Assembly: GCF_017876595.1 (NCBI RefSeq)
Contig: NZ_JAGIOG010000001.1
Coordinates: 868,001 to 932,000, forward strand
Direction of reading: 5' to 3'
Length of the DNA stretch: 64,000 bases
Source: Aeromicrobium fastidiosum
GTDB lineage: Bacteria; Actinomycetota; Actinomycetes; Propionibacteriales; Nocardioidaceae
The translations under genes were made by a program, and so were the position numbers. How positions within the stretch are numbered: position 1 is the first letter of the stretch; every line of letters begins with the position of its first letter. Positions 49,355 to 57,366 of this stretch are shown piece by piece. Below the pieces are notes generated by a model that worked only from the letters and a program-made list of their open reading frames with translations, was not told the DNA's origin and ran no database searches.

Positions 49355-51141
49355 AGGGATGCCTCCGCGGCGGTGGTGGGGTCGGGGAGCAGGACGCTCG
49401 GGATGGCGCACTCGCGGGCCCGGAGCCACTCGCCCACGCCCTTGGCCTGCGGGTCGAGCCGGGTCGACGACGCGACCCCCTCGCCCAGCAGGCCGTGGAC
49501 GACGACGTTGACGGCGCACAGGTTCGGGAGGGGATGGATCTCGATGTCGAGGGCGGCCGCCTCGGGCAGCAGCTCGCGCACCGTCGCGTCGTCGAGCAGG
49601 TCCAGCAGCCAGGCGAAGGCGTCGTCGCGGCGCGGGTGGTCGGCGGGGATCCAGACCCCGATGTTGGCGTCCCCGCCCTTGTCACCGGATCGGGCGTGGA
49701 CCAACCGGCCCAGCGGCGTCCGCGTCGTCCCGCCCGCGGTCTCCCCGAGTGGCGCAAAGCCGGTCTCGAGTGGTGCGTTCCGGTCAGACTCGCCGTCTCG
49801 TTTCGTCCAGTCCGCAGCACTCGCGGTTCCGGGTGGGGGGATGTGCTGGCGGCGACCGTCGGGGTGGACGACGACGTGGGGCACCTCGGCCTGGGGGACG
49901 TACGCGGCGCGGTATACGCCGTACGGGGTGCCGGCCGACGGGGGCCGGGAGACGCTGAAGCCGGGGTAGGACGCGAGCGCCAGCTGGATCGCCGCATCGC
50001 TGAACGCGCGGCCGACCGGCTCGGGCCGATCGCTCTTGACGTGCAGCCGCAGCAGCGAGGTGGCGCGCGCCTGCGTCTCCGGATCGTCTGCGTCGGTGCG
50101 GTCGAGGTGCCACTCGACGGTCTCGGGACGAGTGCCGGCCGCGAAGGCCGCCTCCATCTGCTGCTCGATGAGCGCGGCCTTCTGCGGGATGTCGAGCCCC
50201 GTGAGCAGGAACTCGACGGCGTTGCGGAAGCCGCCGAACGCGTTGAGGCACACCTTCGCGGTCGCCGGTGGCGGCTCCCCCGCGGCGCCCGTGATCGCGA
50301 CCCGATCGGGACCGACCTGGCTGAGGGTCAGGCCGTCGAGCCGCGTCGACACGTCGGGGCCGAGGTAGACCGGCGACTGGATCTCGTAGACCAGCTGCGC
50401 CGTGACGGTGTCGACCGTGACCGCGCCGCCGGTGCCCTCGTGCTTCGTGATGACGACCGATCCGTCGGCCGAGATCTCCGCGATCGGGAACCCCAGCGGT
50501 GTCGACATATCGACATCAGCGAATCCGGAGAAGTTGCCGGCCGTGGCCTGCGTGCCGCACTCGATGACATGACCGGCGACGACGGCACCGGCGAGCGCGT
50601 CGAGGTCGTCCCGGCCCCAGCCGAAGTGGGCGATCGCCGGACCGACGACGACGGAGGCGTCCGTGACCCGTCCTGTCACCACGACATCGGCCCCGGCCGT
50701 CAGCGCGGCGGCGATGCCGAACGCCCCGAGGTAGGCGTTGGCCGTCAGCGCGTCGCCGCCGGCCGCCTCGTTCAGGCCGAGCTCGTCGGCACGGGCGATC
50801 AGGTCGTCGCCCTCCACGTGCGCGATCGCGATGTCGAGGCCCTGCTCGGCGGCGATCTCGCGCAGCTTCGCGGCGAGCGCTGCCGGATTGAGCCCGCCGG
50901 CGTTGGCGACGATGCGGACGCCACGCTGCTGGGCGAGTGCCATCGAGTCGGTCATCTGCCGCACGAACGTCTTGGCGTACCCGAGCGACTCGTCCTTCAT
51001 CCGGTCGCGGCCGAGGATCAGCATCGTCAGCTCGGCGAGGTAGTCGCCCGTGAGGTAGTCGAGGTCGCCGCCCTCGAGCATCTCGCGCATCGCCGACAGG
51101 CGATCGCCGTAGTAGCCCGAGCAGTTGCCGATCCGGATCAT
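49351..51141 (-). CDS. AtuA-like (DUF1446) protein with a repeat-derived linker
   Basis: 596 residues. The N-terminal AtuA domain (1 to about 435) has IGNCSGYYGDRLSAM, DYLTGDYLAELTMLILGRD, IVANAGGLNP, TGRVTDASVVVGPA and CGTQATAGNFSGF. The C-terminal domain (about 475-596) has GRLVHARSGDKGGDANIGVW. Between them residues 438-467 are encoded by a copy of the palindromic repeat also found at 48114-48173. AtuA is required for acyclic terpene (citronellol/geraniol) use but its reaction is unknown; such proteins also accompany leucine/isovalerate genes. The gene heads the coupled block with the dehydrogenase. The window-specific linker looks like a later insertion that kept frame. Confidence 0.87.
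   Translation of the reverse strand: MIRIGNCSGYYGDRLSAMREMLEGGDLDYLTGDYLAELTMLILGRDRMKDESLGYAKTFVRQMTDSMALAQQRGVRIVANAGGLNPAALAAKLREIAAEQGLDIAIAHVEGDDLIARADELGLNEAAGGDALTANAYLGAFGIAAALTAGADVVVTGRVTDASVVVGPAIAHFGWGRDDLDALAGAVVAGHVIECGTQATAGNFSGFADVDMSTPLGFPIAEISADGSVVITKHEGTGGAVTVDTVTAQLVYEIQSPVYLGPDVSTRLDGLTLSQVGPDRVAITGAAGEPPPATAKVCLNAFGGFRNAVEFLLTGLDIPQKAALIEQQMEAAFAAGTRPETVEWHLDRTDADDPETQARATSLLRLHVKSDRPEPVGRAFSDAAIQLALASYPGFSVSRPPSAGTPYGVYRAAYVPQAEVPHVVVHPDGRRQHIPPPGTASAADWTKRDGESDRNAPLETGFAPLGETAGGTTRTPLGRLVHARSGDKGGDANIGVWIPADHPRRDDAFAWLLDLLDDATVRELLPEAAALDIEIHPLPNLCAVNVVVHGLLGEGVASSTRLDPQAKGVGEWLRARECAIPSVLLPDPTTAAEASL
49765..49824 (-). repeat. 60-nt palindromic repeat, copy inside the AtuA-like coding sequence
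   Basis: On the minus strand it begins GCGAGTGCTGCGGACTGGAC and ends ACGCACCACTCGAG, 48 of 60 identical to 48114-48173 in opposite orientation. It has no stop in the reading frame used and encodes about 20 residues of the interdomain linker. Confidence 0.8.
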
Positions 51142-51157
51142 GCGCGAGCCCCCGCGC

Positions 51158-51287
51158 GACCGATCCTTCGGCCTTTCGGCTGTCCCGGCAGCAGCAACGC
51201 CGAAACATCAGTCCCGACGACATGCGAGCACGACCGATCTGTCTGCGTTTGCGACGCCGGGACGACAGGAACGCCGAAAGATCGGTC
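51158..51287. repeat. Cluster of interspersed ~35-nt repeats upstream of the AtuA-like gene
   Basis: A forward copy begins at 51158, a partial inverted copy lies at 51196-51214, and the best inverted copy is at 51253-51287 (30 of 35 identical to 2846-2880). GACCGATC and GATCGGTC ends at 51232 and 51287 frame a larger palindrome. No gene is present in 51142-51295. Confidence 0.7.
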
Positions 51288-51295
51288 CCCGCGGA

Positions 51296-52087
51296 TCATC
51301 GGTCGGCCAGCCGGACGGGATCGGACCCCGGGAGCCCCGCGAAGGCCTGGACGACCGTGAGCCAGTGCGCGGCGTGCTCGCCCTCGGCCGTCACGTCGAC
51401 GTCGTCGAGGTGACGCCGACGCGTGGCCAGCAGCGCGAAGTCGTACCCCGATCCGGTGACCCGCTCGGCGGCGTCGGCGGGCCCCCACGTCCACAGGTCG
51501 CCGCTCGGCCCGGTCAGCTCGACCCGCACGTCGACGCCGGGATCGGCCTCCCCGTGCACCAGGTAGGCGTAGGGACGGGCGCGCACGCCGATGTGGCACA
51601 CGTGGCGGGCCCGGTCGGACGGCAGGATCGTGATGCCCAGCGCCTCGCCGACGTCGTGCCCGTGCGCCCAGGTCTCCATGATCCGGGCTGTCGCCATCGA
51701 CGTGGGACTCATGGGCGGCCCGAACCACGGCACCTTCTCGCCCTCGGGCACGGCGCGCAGGGCAGCGTCGAGCTCGACCCGTCCCTCGCGCCACGCGAGC
51801 AGCAGGTCACCCGGCGGGATCAGCGCGGTCTCCGCCGACTGCGCGTCGACGAATCCCGTGGGATCGGACGCCGCCGCCTTCAGCATCGCCCCGAACGCGT
51901 CAGGATCCTGCAGCGCCGTCAGCGAGGCGGTGTCGGTCCAGTGCAGGTGCGCGACCTGGTCGGTCACGGTCCAGCCCTCCGGCGTCGTGACCGTCGTCCA
52001 GGCGGGCTCGGCGAGACCGGCGACCCACTGGTCGAGCTGCAGGCTCTCGGCGGTCAGGTCGGACAGGACGTCGTCCAGGGTGCTCAT
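51296..52087 (-). CDS. TIGR03084-family (DinB/maleylpyruvate isomerase-like) metal-binding protein
   Basis: 263 residues. The N-terminal four-helix bundle carries the metal ligands HLHW (about 47-50) and HGHDV in ETWAHGHDVGEALG. The C-terminal part is a small SCP2-like beta domain (VRVELTGPSGDLWTWGP). Related enzymes use mycothiol as cofactor, and TIGR03084 proteins are largely restricted to actinobacteria. A thiol transferase or isomerase role is inference. It sits between the TetR gene (25 bases upstream) and the AtuA-like gene, from which the repeat cluster separates it. Confidence 0.85.
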   Translation of the reverse strand: MSTLDDVLSDLTAESLQLDQWVAGLAEPAWTTVTTPEGWTVTDQVAHLHWTDTASLTALQDPDAFGAMLKAAASDPTGFVDAQSAETALIPPGDLLLAWREGRVELDAALRAVPEGEKVPWFGPPMSPTSMATARIMETWAHGHDVGEALGITILPSDRARHVCHIGVRARPYAYLVHGEADPGVDVRVELTGPSGDLWTWGPADAAERVTGSGYDFALLATRRRHLDDVDVTAEGEHAAHWLTVVQAFAGLPGSDPVRLADR

Positions 52088-52112
52088 GCGATGGCCTCTC
52101 GAGATGGCTCGG

Positions 52113-52721
52113 TCATGACGGGTCCAGCTCGCGCTCGAGGACCGCGGCCCACGAGTCGAGGACGGTCGCGCGACGCTTGGTGTCGTCGCTCAGCGAGGCG
52201 GCCAGGCCGAGGCCACGGACGAGGTCGAGGGTCGCCTGCACCAGTTGACGGTTGTCGCCGCGGCTCTCGTCGATGCCCAGCAGCTCGACGGCGTAGGCAT
52301 GGGTCTCGCGACCGATGCGACGCTCGAGCGGGCCGACCGACTCGCGCAGCCCGGCATCGGTGCGGGCCGCGACCCACAGCTCGAGGGCCGCGAAGAAGAC
52401 CGGTGAGACGAACTGTGCCGCGAGGATCTCGAGGACTCCCCGGATGCGGTCGTCCTCGGGGAGGCCCTCGGCGTGACGACGCATGTCGTCGCGCCGACGG
52501 TCGGTGAGGTGCTCGACCGCCGCGACGACGAGAGCCTGCTTGCTCGGGAAGTGGTGCAGCTGGGCACCACGGCTGACGCCGGCGCGCTGGCTCACGACCG
52601 TCGTGGTCGTCCCGGCCCAGCCGAGCTCGACCAGCGACTCGACCGTGGCCTCCATGAGACGCAGGCGCATGGCGCGGGTGCGCTCGCCCTGGGTCGTGCG
52701 CGCAGCGGTGTCGGTCGTCAC
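52113..52721 (-). CDS. TetR-family transcriptional regulator of the downstream operon
   Basis: 202 residues. The N-terminal DNA-binding domain (about 12-60) shows LMEATVESLVELGWAGTTTTVVSQRAGVSRGAQLHHFPSKQALV, with the recognition helix in SRGAQLHHF. The C-terminal ligand domain is typical in length. The GTG start is used. A near-perfect palindrome (52747-52768) lies about 26 bases upstream, a probable autoregulatory operator. Being first of a long same-strand series, it is the likely controller of the AtuA-like/carboxylase genes, with an acyl-CoA as possible inducer (inference). Confidence 0.9.
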   Translation of the reverse strand: MTTDTAARTTQGERTRAMRLRLMEATVESLVELGWAGTTTTVVSQRAGVSRGAQLHHFPSKQALVVAAVEHLTDRRRDDMRRHAEGLPEDDRIRGVLEILAAQFVSPVFFAALELWVAARTDAGLRESVGPLERRIGRETHAYAVELLGIDESRGDNRQLVQATLDLVRGLGLAASLSDDTKRRATVLDSWAAVLERELDPS

Positions 52722-52746
52722 GCGTCCAGCATGGGTCAGATGTTAG

Positions 52747-52768
52747 AAACAGTCAAGCCTGATTGTTT
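52747..52768. promoter_or_regulatory. TetR operator
   Basis: AAACAGTCA (52747-52755) and TGATTGTTT (52760-52768) are inverted with one mismatch and a 4-bp centre, in an AT-rich patch between the TetR gene and the divergent lipoprotein gene. It could affect both promoters. Confidence 0.7.
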
Positions 52769-52901
52769 ACGGACGGGGCCAGGATGCCAAATATAAGAAC
52801 TCCCTCACCGCGGTCTCACAGGGCGCTCACGGCGGTTCGGTGTGATGAGGTCATCGAGATCGACTCGATCCCCATCGCAGCCCATCGCCAAGGAGCACCC
52901 C

Positions 52902-53504
52902 ATGCGCACGACCACTCGCACCGGCACAGCCGTCCGGACCCGCCTCGCCGCCGTTGGTGCCATCTCGGCGCTCGCCCTGACCCTCGTTGCCTGCGGAGGC
53001 AGTGACGACGAGGCTCTCTCGTCGTCCGACCGAAGCAAGGCCTCGGCCGCAGCCCTCGAGTACGTCGGCGGCGGAGCCGTCACCGACGCCGAGCGCGGCG
53101 ACGGCGACGACCGGTACGCCTACCAGGTCGAAGTGACGCTGCCCAACGGCACCGACATCGACGTCGAGCTCGACACGTCGTTCTCCGTGACCAACAGCCC
53201 GGCCAAGGCCTCCGACTTCGCGACCGACACCCCGTCGTCCGCGCCGACGAGCGACGCCCCCACCGATGCCCCCACCGATGCACCGTCCGGCGTCGCACCC
53301 GACGACGACCGCGCCCTGGTGGGCGAGACGCTGACCAAGGCCAAGGCTGCGGCGCTCAAGGCCACCGGCGGGGGCAAGGTCACCGAGACCAGCGGCAGCG
53401 ACGACGCCGACCACGTCTACGAGGTCGACGTGCTGCTGCCGAGCGGCGAGGACGTCACGGTCGAGCTCGACGCCGACTTCACCGTCACCAAGATCGACCG
53501 GTAG
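52902..53504 (+). CDS. Lipoprotein with two PepSY-like repeats
   Basis: 200 residues. Lipobox LVAC with Cys31. Two related domains follow: about 43-98 (SKASAAALEYVGGGAVTDAE...YQVEVTLPNGTDIDVELDTSFSVT) and about 145-200 (TKAKAAALKATGGGKVTET...YEVDVLLPSGEDVTVELDADFTVT). They are separated by a Thr/Asp/Ala/Pro linker containing TDAPTDAPTDAP repeats. PepSY-like domains are thought to inhibit or modulate proteases outside the cell. AAGGAG supports the start. It is divergent from the TetR gene, with the operator in between. Confidence 0.8.
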   Translation: MRTTTRTGTAVRTRLAAVGAISALALTLVACGGSDDEALSSSDRSKASAAALEYVGGGAVTDAERGDGDDRYAYQVEVTLPNGTDIDVELDTSFSVTNSPAKASDFATDTPSSAPTSDAPTDAPTDAPSGVAPDDDRALVGETLTKAKAAALKATGGGKVTETSGSDDADHVYEVDVLLPSGEDVTVELDADFTVTKIDR

Positions 53505-53581
53505 GGACGATCGCCGGGTGAGACAGCCCGTCCACCTCGGCTACCCTCAGGTGACCCAAGATTTCGCTGAGAAGGATCACC

Positions 53582-55411
53582 ATGAGCGAGCAGACTCCCG
53601 CCCCACCGCCGCCTCCGCCGCCCGTTGATCAGTCGGCACCCCCGCCGCCTCCGCCCCCGCCCGCCGGTACAGCACCCGCTGCGCCCGCCTCGGCCGGCGG
53701 CGGCGGTCGCGGTCGTCGCACCGCCGTCATCGGCGGCATCGCCGCAGCGCTCGTGCTGGGTGCCGGCTTCGGGGCCTATGCCGTCTACGACCGGCTCAGC
53801 GGCGGTGGCCCGCAGCCCCACGACGTCCTCCCGGCGTCGACCCAGGTCTACGTCCGCCTCGACCTCGACCCGTCCGCGAGCCAGAAGGTCGACCTCTTCC
53901 GCCTCCTGCGCAAGGTCCCCGACCTCGCCGACGAGATCGGCATCAAGAGCGATGGCTCCGACATCCGCGAGCTGGTCTTCCCCAAGATCCTGGCCGGCCA
54001 GTGCGACGACGTCGACTACGACAGGGACGTCAAGCCGTGGCTGGGCGACCGCATCGGCGTGGGGGCCAACATCGAGGACCGCACCGTCCTGATCGCGGTC
54101 CAGACGACCGACGAGGACGAGTCCCGCGCCGGCATCAAGAAGCTGTTCGACTGCGCCGACGAGAAGTACGGCATCGCCTACGTCGACGGCTACGCGATCC
54201 TCGCCCCCAAGCAGGCGCAGGTCGACCGTGCCGTCGCCGCCACCGAGAAGGAGTCGCTGGGCGACAGCAAGACCTTCGCGGACGACTTCGACGAGCTCGG
54301 CAACCAGGGCATCGCGTCGGTCTGGGCCGACCTGAAGGCCGTCGCCGAGCTCCCTGAGGCCAAGGAGGCGCTCGGCGACCAGCTCGACGCGCTCACCAAG
54401 GCGGGCTCCGTCGCGGGCACGCTGCGCACCGACGGTGATGCGATCGAGCTCGCGGTGCTCGGCGCACCGTCGGCGGGCGGCGGCAAGGACGCCAAGGCCA
54501 CGGCCCTGGGTGCGCTGCCCGCCGACACCGTCGCCGCCGTGTCGCTCGCCGGCCTGGGAGACCAGGTCTCGGAGGGCTTCGAGTCCTTCGTGCAGGAGTT
54601 CGACAAGCAGTTCGCCGCCCAGCTCGACAGCGGGCTGATCCCCGACCAGGACTCGGCTCTCTCGTCGACCCCGTCCGCGACCGCCGACCCCGTCATCGCG
54701 AAGCAGTCGACGCAGCCGACAGAGCCGGTGCCAACGATCCCGACGTTCCCGTCTGATCCCCCCACGGACCCCACGGACCCCACGGACCCTCAGCCTGAGA
54801 CCGAGGAGCTGCCCCCGCTCTCGCCGTTCGGCGTCCCCGGCGGCGGTTTCAGCGCCCAGAGCTTCATCGACCAGTTCGAGCAGGCGACGGGATTCAAGCT
54901 GCCCGAGGACCTCGAGACCCTGTTCGGCGACAGCCTCACGCTGGCCGTCGGGTCCAAGAACCTCGAGACGCTGCCGACCCTCTCCGGCCCTGACGACATC
55001 TCCTCGCTCGACGTCGCACTGTCGCTGTCGTCGGAGTCCGCCCCGGCGCTCGACCTGGTCAAGCGCATCGCGGCGCTCGCCAGCGATGCGGGCATCCCGC
55101 TCGTCACGTCGCCGACCGACGACGGCGCGGTGCTCGCGACCAACGAGGACGCGGCCGACGCGATCACCGATCCTGACGGTTCGCTCGGCGACGAGGACGC
55201 GTTCAAGAGCGTCATCCCCGACGGCGACAGCACGTCGGGCGGCGTCTACGTCAACATCGGCACGATCATCGACAAGCTGCTCGAGGCCGATCCCCCGGCC
55301 GACGTCCGCCAGGACATCGAGTCCGCCAAGGCGCTGTCAGCCGTCGGCGTGTCGACCAGCGAGCAGGGCGAAGACCGGTCGCTCGTGCGCCTGCGGGTGG
55401 CGTTCAAGTAG
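53582..55411 (+). CDS. DUF3352 membrane-anchored protein
   Basis: 609 residues. A Pro-rich cytoplasmic tail with two poly-Pro runs (about 6-27), one membrane helix (about 47-69) and a large exported domain of the DUF3352 family (PHDVLPASTQVYVRLDLDPSASQKVDLFRLL near its start, VNIGTIIDKLLEADPP near its end). A Pro/Thr/Asp linker with four DPT-type repeats (about 392-408) interrupts the domain. The function is unknown; the family is common in actinobacteria. AAGGATCACC precedes the ATG. The gene converges on the hydrolase gene. Confidence 0.83.
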   Translation: MSEQTPAPPPPPPPVDQSAPPPPPPPPAGTAPAAPASAGGGGRGRRTAVIGGIAAALVLGAGFGAYAVYDRLSGGGPQPHDVLPASTQVYVRLDLDPSASQKVDLFRLLRKVPDLADEIGIKSDGSDIRELVFPKILAGQCDDVDYDRDVKPWLGDRIGVGANIEDRTVLIAVQTTDEDESRAGIKKLFDCADEKYGIAYVDGYAILAPKQAQVDRAVAATEKESLGDSKTFADDFDELGNQGIASVWADLKAVAELPEAKEALGDQLDALTKAGSVAGTLRTDGDAIELAVLGAPSAGGGKDAKATALGALPADTVAAVSLAGLGDQVSEGFESFVQEFDKQFAAQLDSGLIPDQDSALSSTPSATADPVIAKQSTQPTEPVPTIPTFPSDPPTDPTDPTDPQPETEELPPLSPFGVPGGGFSAQSFIDQFEQATGFKLPEDLETLFGDSLTLAVGSKNLETLPTLSGPDDISSLDVALSLSSESAPALDLVKRIAALASDAGIPLVTSPTDDGAVLATNEDAADAITDPDGSLGDEDAFKSVIPDGDSTSGGVYVNIGTIIDKLLEADPPADVRQDIESAKALSAVGVSTSEQGEDRSLVRLRVAFK

Positions 55412-55427
55412 CGCCGACCGGACGCGC

Positions 55428-56570
55428 TCAGGCAGCGGAGTCGGGGACCATCCCGGCGATCTGCTCCTGGTGCGCGTCCGGGTCGACCGTCGCGGGACGG
55501 TCGAGCTCGCCGACGGCGCGACGGGCGAAGTCGGCCGCCAGCTGCAGCGCCATCTCGCTCTCGGGCAGGACGTCGGCCATCACCGGGAACGCGTGCACCT
55601 GCTTGCGCCACAGGTGGGTCTCGACCTCGACCCCGCGCTGCGACAGCAGCAGAGCCATCGCCTCGACCTCGGGGCGCAGCATCTCGTCCTCGACCGCTAC
55701 GAAGAATGTCGGTGACGAGATGTACGCGCTGGCGTGCAGCGGCGACGCGTAGCCCTCGATCGACGACCCCTCCGGCAGCCACCGCTCGCGGATCTTCGCG
55801 ATGCGCTTGATCGGCAGGTAGGCGTCACGGGAGCGGATGATGCGGACGACGTCCTTGTCCTCGCGGTCGGGGTCGACGCTCAGCAACGGGGAGAACCCCA
55901 ACAGCGCCGCGGGAGCCTGCAGGCCGCGCCGCGTCGCCAGCTCGGCGATCTTCATGGTCAGGTAGCCGCCGGCCGAGTCGCCGGCGACGACGATCTTGTC
56001 GGCGTGGGTCGACTCATCGAGCAGGGCCGCGTAGGCCGTGATCGCGTCGCTGACCGAGTCGGCGATCGAGCCCTCCGGCAGCTGCACGTAGTCGACCGAG
56101 ACGACCGTCGCCCCGGTCTTGAGGGCCAGGCGCTCGCAGATGCGGCGGTGGCTCTCGATGCCGCACGAGAAGAACCCGCCACCGTGCAGGTACAGGATCG
56201 TCATGTCGCTGTCGGGGCCGTAACGGTGCGTCATCGCCTCGACCCGCACCCCGCCGAGGCGGTACTCGACGGGCTCGATGTAGCGCGAGCGGGGACGACG
56301 GGCCGACAGCTTGTCGAGCGCGCGGATCGTCGCCAGCGAACGATCGTTGATCGGCGTGTACTGCAGCAGCGGCTTGAAGACCAGGCGCATCGTCCGCTGC
56401 ACGACCCGGGCCTTGAAGCTGAACGACTCGTGCACGACCGCCTGCTCGTAGACGACCTTCATGGGCCCGCGCCCCGCGCGGGCGGATCTGTCGCGCGGCA
56501 CGGGCGTCCGCGGGTGAGGGACCAGGCCCACGAGCCTGGCCGCACGGTCACGCCACGACGACCACCACAT
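55428..56570 (-). CDS. Alpha/beta hydrolase of the hormone-sensitive-lipase type
   Basis: 380 residues. Oxyanion hole LHGGGFFSCG, nucleophile elbow GDSAGG, and the acid/His pair in VEDEMLRPE and KQVHAFPVM near the C-terminus. Esterases of this family hydrolyse short acyl esters or lipids. Two starts are possible: ATG at 56570, with TATGCT six bases upstream as in other leaderless genes here, or MKVVYEQAVV at 56462, where conservation is stronger. The first is used. The start codon lies in one arm of a perfect palindrome (56568-56593), suggesting control at initiation. Confidence 0.82.
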   Translation of the reverse strand: MWWSSWRDRAARLVGLVPHPRTPVPRDRSARAGRGPMKVVYEQAVVHESFSFKARVVQRTMRLVFKPLLQYTPINDRSLATIRALDKLSARRPRSRYIEPVEYRLGGVRVEAMTHRYGPDSDMTILYLHGGGFFSCGIESHRRICERLALKTGATVVSVDYVQLPEGSIADSVSDAITAYAALLDESTHADKIVVAGDSAGGYLTMKIAELATRRGLQAPAALLGFSPLLSVDPDREDKDVVRIIRSRDAYLPIKRIAKIRERWLPEGSSIEGYASPLHASAYISSPTFFVAVEDEMLRPEVEAMALLLSQRGVEVETHLWRKQVHAFPVMADVLPESEMALQLAADFARRAVGELDRPATVDPDAHQEQIAGMVPDSAA

Positions 56571-56593
56571 ACTGCGAGCATACCCGCAGTATG
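56568..56593. promoter_or_regulatory. Palindrome covering the hydrolase start codon
   Basis: CATACTGCG (56568-56576) and CGCAGTATG (56585-56593) are perfect 9-bp arms with an 8-bp spacer. The minus-strand -10-like TATGCT lies in the spacer, so a bound repressor would cover promoter and start codon. Confidence 0.6.
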
Positions 56594-56603
56594 TGAACAG
56601 GTG

Positions 56604-57263
56604 TCAGTCGGCGCGGAACCTCGCGTCGACCTCGACCCGGATCACGATCTCCTCGGGTGCCAGGTCGAGCCCTGCCCCGGGGCCGTCGGAGAGGGCGAGG
56701 GCCGCGTTCTTGTGGAACGGGGACGCCACGGCGTCGCCGGGCCCGGCCAGCATGCCGGGGTCGGCGATCTGCACCGCGACGACCTTGCCGCGGCGGACCG
56801 CGTTGGCGTACGACTGCGCCTTCTGCACCGCGTCGTCGACGGCCGACTTGCGCACCTCGGCCTCGAAGACGCGACGGTTCTTGGCGCTGACGTCCCACTC
56901 GATCTGGCCGACCTCGACGCCGTCGGTGCCCGACCAGAAGTCGAGGAACCCGCTCAGCCGCTCGAAGTCGGTGAACTCGGCCCGCACCTGAACCCGCGCC
57001 ACATGCACCGTCGCGCCACGCTTGCCGTCGCCGTCCCACGGGCGGTGGCTGAACACGCGCACCTGGTCGCTCGACCACGAGTGGACGGCGTGCAGCTCGA
57101 CGAGCTCCTTGAGCTGCGCCGACAACGGCTCCTGGATGGCGATCGCGGCGGCGAAGGCCTTCGCCTTGTCGGGCCCCTCGATGGCGGCCGCCATCGAGAC
57201 GGTCGCGCGTTCGGCCGGATGGTGCTGCTCCGCGGAGCCTCGCACGGTGATGTCGAGCGTCAT
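56604..57263 (-). CDS. SIMPL (DUF541) domain protein
   Basis: 219 residues, essentially one SIMPL domain: ITVRGSAEQHHPAERATVSMAAAIEG at the N-terminus and AVDDAVQKAQSYANAVRRGKVVAVQIADPG in the middle. No signal peptide is seen, unlike many exported family members. The function is unknown; some SIMPL proteins act in oxidative stress or kinase signalling. CAAGAT lies six bases before the ATG, fitting leaderless transcription. It is followed on the same strand by the hydrolase gene. Confidence 0.82.
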   Translation of the reverse strand: MTLDITVRGSAEQHHPAERATVSMAAAIEGPDKAKAFAAAIAIQEPLSAQLKELVELHAVHSWSSDQVRVFSHRPWDGDGKRGATVHVARVQVRAEFTDFERLSGFLDFWSGTDGVEVGQIEWDVSAKNRRVFEAEVRKSAVDDAVQKAQSYANAVRRGKVVAVQIADPGMLAGPGDAVASPFHKNAALALSDGPGAGLDLAPEEIVIRVEVDARFRAD

Positions 57264-57366
57264 GCCGCCATCTTGCCTCATGCGGCGACACGCCACCGGG
57301 CTCGCGCACCGCCCGCTACGCTCGCGACGCCACCCCACCGCGTCCACCGGAAAGCGAAGGGCACCG

